A stretch of DNA of 6,337 nucleotides from the NCBI GenBank assembly GCA_017989775.1, contig JAGNPF010000094.1, forward strand, positions 1-6,337, in the 5' to 3' direction. A program made the translations under genes and the position numbers. The stretch comes from Flavobacterium sp. GTDB lineage: Bacteria; Bacteroidota; Bacteroidia; Flavobacteriales; Flavobacteriaceae. This document shows, piece after piece, positions 1 to 5,006 of the stretch (position 1 is its first letter; each line of letters opens with the position of its first letter). A model generated the notes under the pieces. That model was not told the origin of the DNA. It searched no databases and was given only the letters and a program-made list of their open reading frames with translations.

Positions 1-208
1 CAAAAGTGGTATCGATGTTTTTCACCTGTTTGGTCTCGTCCATTTTCCCCATAACTTGGTCGCCAGCCATTGCCATAAAACTCGAACCGTCCATTTCGAG
101 CGAAAAAGTTCCGGTTCCGTTGGGGTTTACATCCAGGTTTTCGGTAAAATTGCAACTGACCGTGATTAAGATTACCAACAGTAAAGCTGCTTTCTTGAAT
201 AATTGCAT
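1..208 (-). CDS. Small lipoprotein of unknown function (N-terminal part, runs off the window)
   Basis: Partial gene. The ATG lies at 208-206 and the reading frame stays open for 69 codons to the window edge, so the C-terminus is not visible. The protein begins with two lysines (K5, K6), then a hydrophobic stretch at residues 7-17 (AALLLVILITV), then S18-C19. This is a lipoprotein signal peptide with C19 as the lipidated cysteine, so a membrane-anchored lipoprotein is predicted. The residues after the cysteine (NFTENLDVNPNGTGTFSLEM) resemble the start of a beta-rich periplasmic domain. They lack the acidic cluster often seen in surface-exported Bacteroidota lipoproteins, so a periplasm-facing location is more likely, though this is weak. 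I do not recognise the family. A -7 promoter element lies 16 bases upstream. The gene is divergent from lysS. Confidence 0.8.
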   Translation of the reverse strand, partial: MQLFKKAALLLVILITVSCNFTENLDVNPNGTGTFSLEMDGSSFMAMAGDQVMGKMDETKQVKNIDTTF

Positions 209-223
209 CGTTTTATTTTTTTC

Positions 224-231
224 CAAAGATA
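224..231 (-). promoter_or_regulatory. Bacteroidota -7 promoter element of the lipoprotein gene
   Basis: On the minus strand this reads TATCTTTG, an exact match to the TAnnTTTG consensus used by the primary sigma factor of Bacteroidota. It ends 15 bases before the ATG at 208, which leaves a very short leader. The expected -33 TTG is not perfect. The nearest candidate is TTA within GTTAAC (251-256), about 19 bases upstream. The position relative to the start codon and the exact -7 match make a promoter likely, but no transcript evidence exists here. Confidence 0.6.
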
Positions 232-349
232 CGAAGACTTTTAAAAATCAGTTAACTAATATTTTTACGCAGATTTCGCAATTTTTTGCAGATGACATCA
301 TAAGATATTGAGAATATTTGGAAAGGTTTATGAAATACCAAAAGTTGTC

Positions 350-455
350 GTTTAGCCCCGATGGAAACGGCATCCTCTTGTGCCGGTGTTCGGCACAAGA
401 GATATAGTGGACAGCGGGACAACTGCTGATTGAAAAGCCCGATGCTTCTGCTCCT
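350..455 (+). repeat. Palindromic, potentially structured intergenic element upstream of lysS
   Basis: The core is a perfect 11-bp hairpin. CTCTTGTGCCG (375-385) pairs with CGGCACAAGAG (391-401) around the loop GTGTT. If C375 is bulged the stem can be extended, with 372-374 pairing to 401-403. An outer stem can form between CCCG (357-360) and CGGG (415-418), and CAGC (412-415) can alternatively pair with GCTG (424-427). The word AGCCC(C)GATG occurs at both ends (354-363 and 436-444). Such nested pairing with a repeated terminal word is not expected of a plain promoter spacer. From memory, similar GATGGAAACGGCATCC...GATATAGTGGACAGCGGG sequences recur between genes in Flavobacterium genomes; I have not verified this. 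The strand is assigned from that recollection. The element sits upstream of the lysS -7 box, so it is probably not part of the lysS leader. Confidence 0.6.
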
Positions 456-458
456 GAA

Positions 459-493
459 AATTCTGAAATCTGCATTCAAAATTCTGCAATCTA
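459..493. repeat. Degenerate heptanucleotide repeat (5 units) in the lysS promoter region
   Basis: Five consecutive 7-base units can be read: AATTCTG, AAATCTG, CATTCAA, AATTCTG, CAATCTA. The C at the fifth position is constant in all five (463, 470, 477, 484, 491), and each is preceded by T. Two units are identical. The last unit ends six bases before the -7 box of lysS, so the repeat occupies the spacer and -33 region of that promoter. Units of this type, in reverse complement, also make up the larger repeat at 4201-4322. Confidence 0.5.
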
Positions 494-498
494 TTTGT

Positions 499-506
499 TA
501 TCTTTG
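499..506 (+). promoter_or_regulatory. Bacteroidota -7 promoter element of lysS
   Basis: TATCTTTG matches TAnnTTTG exactly and is the same octamer as in the divergent lipoprotein promoter. It ends 22 bases before the lysS ATG at 529, predicting a leader of roughly 15 bases. No TTG is present at the expected -33 spacing; TTC at 475-477 (21-base spacing) is the closest match. Its position also argues for the ATG at 529 rather than at 430, because transcription would begin downstream of 430. Confidence 0.65.
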
Positions 507-528
507 CGCTCTTAAAAATCAGACTATA

Positions 529-2229
529 ATGGCATTATCCGAACAAGAAATTATCCGTAGAGAAAAACTTCAAAACTTGCGCAATTTGGGAATCAACCCT
601 TATCCTGCTAATCTTTTTCCCGTAAATCATACTTCGAAGCAAATCAAGGAGTCTTTTGAAGAGGGCAAAAAGGTGATTGTTGCCGGGCGTTTGATGAGCG
701 TTAGAGATCAAGGAAAAGCTTGTTTTGCTGAGTTACAGGATAGCGAAGGGCGTATTCAATTGTACGTGAATCGCGATGTTTTGTGTGAAGGTGACGATAA
801 AACCTTGTACAACCAGGTTTTTAAAAAATTGACCGATTTGGGCGATTTTATTGGTATTGAAGGTGAATTATTCACTACTCAAGTTGGTGCGAAATGTATT
901 CGTGTGAGCGGTTTTACTTTCTTGAGTAAAACGTTGCGTCCGTTGCCATTGCCTAAAGTGGATGAAGACGGAAAAGTACACGACGCCTTTAACGACGCGG
1001 AATTGCGTTACAGAATGCGTTACGTGGATTTGACGGTGAACCCGCAAGTTAAAGAAACTTTTATCAAGCGCACCAAATTGTTTACAGCAATGCGCGGTTA
1101 TTTTAACGATGCCGGCTATCTTGAAGTGGACACTCCGGTTTTGCAATCCATTCCCGGTGGTGCTTCGGCGAGACCTTTTATCACGCACCACAACTCGCTT
1201 GACATTCCGCTTTATATGCGTATTGCCAACGAATTGTACTTAAAAAGATTGATTGTTGGTGGATTTGAAGGGGTTTACGAGTTTTCCAGAAACTTCCGCA
1301 ACGAAGGAATGGACAGAACGCACAACCCGGAATTTACCGCAATGGAAATATATGTAGCCTACAAAGACTACAATTGGATGATGGAATTTGCCGAAGGTTT
1401 GCTGGAGCATTGTGCGATTGCCGTAAACGGAACCAGCGAAGTTACTTTTGGCGAACACACCATCAATTTCAAAGCGCCTTATGCCCGCGTGACGATGACG
1501 GATTCCATCAAACATTTTACCGGATTTGACATTTCTGGCAAAAGTGAAGCTGAATTATTCGAAGCTGCCAAAGGAATGGGAATCGAGGTGGACGAAACGA
1601 TGGGTAAAGGGAAATTGATTGACGAAATTTTTGGAGCGAAATGCGAAGGAAATTATATCCAACCCACTTTCATTACCGATTATCCAAAAGAAATGTCGCC
1701 CCTTTGCAAGGAACACCGCGACAATCCAGATTTGACGGAACGTTTTGAATTGATGGTTTGCGGTAAAGAAATTGCCAACGCTTACTCGGAATTGAACGAC
1801 CCAATTGACCAAAGAGAACGTTTTGAAGACCAAATGCGTTTGGCTGCAAAAGGTGACGATGAAGCCAACGGCATTATCGATGAAGATTTCTTAAGAGCTT
1901 TGGAATATGGAATGCCTCCAACCTCTGGAATGGGAATTGGAATGGATCGTTTGATTATGTATTTGACCAACAATGCTTCGATTCAAGAGGTGCTATTGTT
2001 CCCTCAAATGCGTCCGGAGAAAAAACAAACTATTGAATTATCTGAAGAAGAGAAATTTATCGTAGATATATTGAAGAAAAATGAAAATAAAATGGATTTG
2101 CAGCAACTAAAAATTACTGCGAATTTAAGCGGCAAGAAATGGGATGCCGCCACCAAAGGTTTGTCCAAAAACAACTTGATTAAAGTGAGTGTTGATGGGG
2201 ATAGCAAGGTGATGGAATTGGTGGAATAA
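529..2229 (+). CDS. lysS: Lysyl-tRNA synthetase, class II (LysRS)
   Basis: Cytoplasmic enzyme that activates lysine with ATP and charges tRNA-Lys; 566 residues. The N-terminal OB-fold anticodon-binding domain spans about residues 48-133. The class II catalytic core follows: motif 1 around 185-206 (TAMRGYFNDAGYLEVDTPVL), motif 2 around 256-275 (FRNEG, then NPEFTAMEIY), and motif 3 around 467-475 (GMGIGMDRL). In motif 2, R257 and E259 are in the usual ATP-contact positions, and R474 is the motif 3 arginine. The start is placed at 529 because the protein then begins MALSEQEIIRREKL, as is usual for the family. The frame is open upstream to 430, but those 33 residues are hydrophobic, unlike the family, and lie upstream of the predicted promoter. 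About 70 C-terminal residues (497-566) lie beyond motif 3 and are absent from the E. coli enzyme (505 residues). The gene is monocistronic as far as can be seen and ends at a hairpin. Confidence 0.97.
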   Translation: MALSEQEIIRREKLQNLRNLGINPYPANLFPVNHTSKQIKESFEEGKKVIVAGRLMSVRDQGKACFAELQDSEGRIQLYVNRDVLCEGDDKTLYNQVFKKLTDLGDFIGIEGELFTTQVGAKCIRVSGFTFLSKTLRPLPLPKVDEDGKVHDAFNDAELRYRMRYVDLTVNPQVKETFIKRTKLFTAMRGYFNDAGYLEVDTPVLQSIPGGASARPFITHHNSLDIPLYMRIANELYLKRLIVGGFEGVYEFSRNFRNEGMDRTHNPEFTAMEIYVAYKDYNWMMEFAEGLLEHCAIAVNGTSEVTFGEHTINFKAPYARVTMTDSIKHFTGFDISGKSEAELFEAAKGMGIEVDETMGKGKLIDEIFGAKCEGNYIQPTFITDYPKEMSPLCKEHRDNPDLTERFELMVCGKEIANAYSELNDPIDQRERFEDQMRLAAKGDDEANGIIDEDFLRALEYGMPPTSGMGIGMDRLIMYLTNNASIQEVLLFPQMRPEKKQTIELSEEEKFIVDILKKNENKMDLQQLKITANLSGKKWDAATKGLSKNNLIKVSVDGDSKVMELVE

Positions 2230-2256
2230 AGTATATTCTAAAAGTTAATACAAACT

Positions 2257-2281
2257 AAGGAGTTTCTATTTGAAGCTCCTT
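2257..2281. terminator. Hairpin terminator between convergent lysS and the Moco operon
   Basis: AAGGAGTTTC (2257-2266) pairs with GAAGCTCCTT (2272-2281) through ten pairs including one T-G wobble, around a 5-base loop TATTT. On the plus strand it is followed by TTGTTTT, a fair U-tract for ending lysS transcription. On the minus strand it is preceded by the A-rich end of moaA and followed by AGTTTGTATT, a poorer U-tract. Lying between two convergent stop codons only 56 bases apart, it probably serves both transcripts. Confidence 0.75.
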
Positions 2282-2285
2282 TGTT

Positions 2286-3305
2286 TTATCCCCCAATCTT
2301 GATCATGCTCCTGTTCTGGGAAAACAAATCCGGGTTTTGGAATTTGGCATCATCATCCATTCCGCCACGCATAAAATGTTTCGATTTGATATTTTGAAAA
2401 ATGAGTGGTTCGATGGATTCTCCAACTCTTAAAGTATCCAACAAAGAAGTTTCTGAATTCGAAAACAAACAGTTTTTCAGTTTGCCGTCTGCCGTCAAAC
2501 GAATGCGGTTGCAGGTACTGCAAAAGGGATTCGTAACCGAACTAATCACCGAAAAACTTCCTTTGTAAGACTCAATTTTGTGGTTTTTGGATGTATCGTT
2601 GGGTTTGTCCTGAATGCGTTTCACTTTTTCGTTGGAATAAAAAGTTTCCACTTGCGCCATAATTTCTGCATAGGAAACCAGTTTTTCCTTGTTCCATTGG
2701 TTGCCGTCAAAAGGCATAAATTCTATGAAACGAATTTGGAGATTTCTGTCTTTGGTCATTTCGATAAAATCGATGATTTCATTTTCGTTAAACCCTTTAA
2801 TCATCACGACATTCAGCTTTACCTGAAACCCATTGGCGTCAAGCAAATCCAAGTTTTCCCAAAGTTTATCGAAATAATTTCTGCGGGTAATTTTGTTGAA
2901 CTTGTCTTTTTGGAGACTGTCGATGCTTACATTCAGGGTTTTGATTCCGGCTTCTTTGAAAGTATCTATAAAATCGTGTACCAAAATTCCGTTGGTGGTC
3001 AAAGTCAGCTCAACGCCTAATTTCCCCAATCGTTGAATGATTTGTTTGGCATCTCTTCGCACCAAAGGTTCACCTCCAGTTAATCTAATTTTGGTAACAC
3101 CAAGATTGACAAAAGTCTGGGCAATTGTCACAATTTCATCCGCAGTCATCAGATGCGCTCTTGGCGTGAGCGCAATCCCCTCGGCGGGCATACAATAGGT
3201 ACATCTCAAATTACAGTGTTCTGTAATCGAAATGCGCAAGTAATTGTGACCTCTGCCGTGAGTATCCTGCATTGAAATTGTTTTATTTTCCGTGATTGAA
3301 ACCAT
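2286..3305 (-). CDS. moaA: GTP 3',8-cyclase MoaA (radical SAM, Moco biosynthesis)
   Basis: Catalyses the first step of molybdenum cofactor synthesis: radical rearrangement of GTP to 3',8-cyclo-7,8-dihydro-GTP, which MoaC then uses. With the start at 3305 it has 339 residues. The N-terminal [4Fe-4S] motif is C31-NLR-C35-TY-C38, the radical SAM CxxxCxxC. TGGEP at 76-80 is the usual SAM-contacting glycine motif. The second, GTP-binding cluster is formed by C262, C265 and C279 (CSTC, then NCLF). The protein ends in Gly-Gly, the C-terminal motif that in MoaA reaches into the active site. All essential residues seen are intact. The start is uncertain. ATG 3305 overlaps the upstream gene by 23 bases, whereas ATG 3272 (328 residues, MQDTHGRGHNYLR) starts 10 bases after that gene's stop and fits typical MoaA N-termini better. 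Last gene of the operon. Confidence 0.95.
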   Translation of the reverse strand: MVSITENKTISMQDTHGRGHNYLRISITEHCNLRCTYCMPAEGIALTPRAHLMTADEIVTIAQTFVNLGVTKIRLTGGEPLVRRDAKQIIQRLGKLGVELTLTTNGILVHDFIDTFKEAGIKTLNVSIDSLQKDKFNKITRRNYFDKLWENLDLLDANGFQVKLNVVMIKGFNENEIIDFIEMTKDRNLQIRFIEFMPFDGNQWNKEKLVSYAEIMAQVETFYSNEKVKRIQDKPNDTSKNHKIESYKGSFSVISSVTNPFCSTCNRIRLTADGKLKNCLFSNSETSLLDTLRVGESIEPLIFQNIKSKHFMRGGMDDDAKFQNPDLFSQNRSMIKIGG

Positions 3306-4197
3306 TTAGTATTTTGAATAAATGTAATATCGATGGAAAAACAGCGTCCATCGATTCGCTTGCGCCTGCCGTTGAACCCGGCAAAGCCATAATCAAAGTA
3401 TTGCCTTTGAAACCCACCACAGATCGTGACAACATCGCATAAGGTGTTCTGTCCTGACCGTAAGCACGAATGGCTTCTTCGATTCCGGGAATTCTTCTGT
3501 CTAACAATGGAATCACTGCTTCCGGAGTCACGTCTCTATTGGATAAACCTGTTCCGCCTGTGATGATTACCAAATCTTTTTTGTTGTCACAAAACTTGTT
3601 TATCGTTTCTTGAATATCGCTTACCTCATCAGGAATTACCGTATAACTCGATACGCTTAATCCTAGATTTTTAATTTTCTCTGTAATTACTTTTCCTGCT
3701 CTGTCTTCTTTTTTACCTGAAGCAACAGAATCGGAACAAACCATTACCGCAACCGATAAATCCAATTTTTCTTTATTGCCAAAATCTGATTTTCCTCCTT
3801 TTTTGTGCAATAATTTTATGGTCGAAATCTCTACTTGTTTGTCAATTGGTTTCAGCATGTCGTACATTGTCAAGGCTACAATTGAGGCACCGTGCATCGC
3901 TTCTACCTCAACACCTGTCCTGTAAATGGCTTTTACTGTTACTTCAATTCGAATAGAATCTTCGAGTAATTCAAATTCAATTCCCGTGTATTCAATTGGC
4001 ATTGGATGACAATCTGGAATAGAATTCGAAGTGTTTTTTACAGCGAATAAACCGGCTGTTCTTGATACTTCTAATACATTTCCTTTTGGAACGGTATTGT
4101 TTACTATTGCCTGCATCGTTGCCGGCGAACCCACTTTTACAATAGCCTGAGCTGTTGCAGTACGTTGGGTAATTATTTTATGTGTGATATCTACCAT
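3283..4197 (-). CDS. moaCB: Bifunctional MoaC-MogA/MoaB fusion: cyclic pyranopterin monophosphate synthase plus molybdopterin adenylyltransferase-type domain
   Basis: A 304-residue fusion of two Moco enzymes. Residues 1-140 are MoaC, which converts the MoaA product to cyclic pyranopterin monophosphate. It starts MVDIT, carries K38 in PKGN, DCHP with H64, and YDMLK with D113 and K116. By alignment with E. coli MoaC these correspond to K51, H77, D128 and K131, so the active site appears complete. Residues 146-304 are a MogA/MoaB-type domain: IPDE with D190, TGGTG at 213-217, RDVTPEA with D222, and ALPGSTAG at 271-278. MogA adenylates molybdopterin before molybdenum insertion, so the fusion joins an early and a late step. 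The linker at about 132-145 is short and lysine-rich. The start at 4197 fits the conserved MVDI beginning. A repeat begins only three bases upstream of the ATG. The stop overlaps the longer moaA start, suggesting translational coupling. Confidence 0.95.
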   Translation of the reverse strand: MVDITHKIITQRTATAQAIVKVGSPATMQAIVNNTVPKGNVLEVSRTAGLFAVKNTSNSIPDCHPMPIEYTGIEFELLEDSIRIEVTVKAIYRTGVEVEAMHGASIVALTMYDMLKPIDKQVEISTIKLLHKKGGKSDFGNKEKLDLSVAVMVCSDSVASGKKEDRAGKVITEKIKNLGLSVSSYTVIPDEVSDIQETINKFCDNKKDLVIITGGTGLSNRDVTPEAVIPLLDRRIPGIEEAIRAYGQDRTPYAMLSRSVVGFKGNTLIMALPGSTAGASESMDAVFPSILHLFKILNGFNHGK

Positions 4198-4200
4198 TGA

Positions 4201-4322
4201 GATTTTAGATTGAGGATTAACGATTTTAGATTTCAGATTTGGTTTTGCTAAAGATTAGATTTTTGATTTTAGGAGTTCTATTAGATCTGAAATCAAGAAT
4301 CGTTAATCAAAAATCAGCAATC
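4201..4322. repeat. Phase-locked heptanucleotide repeat forming a large inverted repeat (moaE-moaCB gap)
   Basis: GATT recurs exactly every 7 bases at 4201, 4208, 4215, 4222, 4229 and 4236, and again at 4258 and 4265. In the right half its complement AATC recurs every 7 bases at 4291, 4298, 4305, 4312 and 4319. As a result 4215-4240 is the reverse complement of 4283-4308 with only 3 mismatches in 26, around a 42-base spacer. The element fills most of the 163-base gap between moaE and moaCB and comes within three bases of the moaCB ATG. In the polycistronic mRNA it could form a long hairpin. The non-repeat remainder of the gap (4323-4360) shows no recognisable signal. Confidence 0.8.
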
Positions 4323-4360
4323 ATTTTATCTCTTACTTAATAATATCCGTGTGCCATTTT

Positions 4361-4807
4361 TTATGTGTTTTGCTTCCAAGTATAGGATTCGTCTTCCAAT
4401 ATTTCTTTCCCAAAAATGGGTGCTTTTTCCTTAACCGCTTCCACCAAAAACTCCAAAGCTTCGTAAACCACTTTGCGTCTTGGTGCCGACACGAAAACGA
4501 ACAAACAAATCTCGCCTGTTTTTACCAATCCCAAACTGTGGTAAATATGCAAACAAGTCAAGTCAAATTTAGCGAAAGCCGATTCACGGATTTCGTATAA
4601 ACTTTGTTCTGCCATTTCTTCGTATGCCGTATATTCAATGGCTGCTACTGTTTTTCCTTCAATCACGTCAGCGCGAACCTGACCCAGAAAGATATTGTGA
4701 GCACCAATCGTGGTTTTACTTTGGTGTTTGGCAATAGAATTCCCAATGAATTCTGCTGTTATTTGTCCTTGAATAAAGGAGCTTTTCTTTGGTTTATCTG
4801 TTGACAT
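4361..4807 (-). CDS. moaE: Molybdopterin synthase catalytic subunit MoaE
   Basis: Large subunit of molybdopterin synthase. It converts cyclic pyranopterin monophosphate to molybdopterin with two sulfurs donated by the thiocarboxylated C-terminus of MoaD. It has 148 residues, about the family norm of 150. Family motifs are visible in order: GAHNIFLGQVRAD at 35-47 with R45 as the conserved substrate-site arginine, the IEYTAYEEMAE segment at 57-67, HIYHSLGLVKTGE at 87-99, and a basic-rich C-terminal segment VKEKAPIFGKEI at 125-136. K126 aligns with catalytic K119 of E. coli MoaE. The second E. coli lysine, K126, falls at G133 or K134 depending on how the PIFGKE segment is aligned. The MoaD partner is encoded two genes upstream. 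The gaps on both sides (199 and 163 bases) are unusually long for an operon and are filled with repeats. Confidence 0.95.
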   Translation of the reverse strand: MSTDKPKKSSFIQGQITAEFIGNSIAKHQSKTTIGAHNIFLGQVRADVIEGKTVAAIEYTAYEEMAEQSLYEIRESAFAKFDLTCLHIYHSLGLVKTGEICLFVFVSAPRRKVVYEALEFLVEAVKEKAPIFGKEILEDESYTWKQNT

Positions 4808-4853
4808 ATTTTGTTTTTTAGATCATTCGCTTTTTACATCAAAATCGTTTTTC

Positions 4854-4977
4854 AGCCACGAATTCACGAATTATTTTCTTATCCATTTTATTTTGATTTC
4901 ACTAATCTTAAAAGTCAATTAAAATTTGTGAAATTGCACAACATTTTATTTCATTAACAATTAGTGAATTCGTGGCT
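4854..4977. repeat. Nested palindromic element with 19-nt inverted ends (moeB-moaE gap)
   Basis: The left end (4854-4872) and right end (4959-4977) are inverted copies matching at 18 of 19 positions. The outer 14 bases, AGCCACGAATTCAC, pair perfectly with GTGAATTCGTGGCT. Inside the 86-base interior a second inverted pair, ATTTCAC (4896-4902) and GTGAAAT (4928-4934), could form an inner hairpin. The 124-base element is therefore terminally inverted, encodes nothing, and resembles a miniature inverted-repeat or REP-type unit. From memory, CACGAATT-type palindromes are frequent between Flavobacterium genes; this is unverified. No clear target-site duplication is visible at its edges. It occupies most of the 199-base gap between the moeB stop and the moaE start. 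The flanking 4808-4853 and 4978-5006 contain only AT-rich sequence. Confidence 0.75.
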
Positions 4978-5006
4978 AAACCGCTAACCTGTCGTTCTGT
5001 TGTTTT

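Noticed and set aside
268..296. Degenerate GCAGATTT / GCAATTTT / GCAGATGA repeats upstream of the lipoprotein gene
   Set aside because: Only three imperfect units with irregular spacing. This may be a decayed copy of a dispersed repeat, but it is too weak to annotate from sequence alone.
6..311. 101-residue plus-strand reading frame at the left edge
   Set aside because: It is antisense to the lipoprotein gene, which has a convincing signal peptide and promoter. Its tail reads through the promoter region and matches no family I recognise.
313..320. Plus-strand promoter (AATATTTG) that could transcribe the element at 350-455
   Set aside because: It mismatches TAnnTTTG at the first position, and the nearest TTG is about 24 bases upstream, outside the usual spacing. 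Not strong enough to list.
430..528. N-terminal extension of lysS by 33 codons to the upstream ATG
   Set aside because: The extra residues are hydrophobic and unlike LysRS, they are encoded by the heptad repeat, and the exact TAnnTTTG element at 499-506 places transcription initiation downstream of that ATG.
2580..3020. 146-residue plus-strand reading frame opposite moaA
   Set aside because: It is fully antisense to a gene with all catalytic motifs intact, is rich in Phe, Ile and His as expected of a complementary-strand artefact, and has no upstream signal.
4201..4322. CRISPR array
   Set aside because: Unit length is 7 bases with no spacers, the second half is inverted, and no cas gene is nearby. 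It is a short-period repeat.
4808..5006. Moco riboswitch or promoter in the moaE leader
   Set aside because: No TAnnTTTG element on the minus strand and no recognisable Moco-RNA architecture. The gap is accounted for by the nested palindrome.
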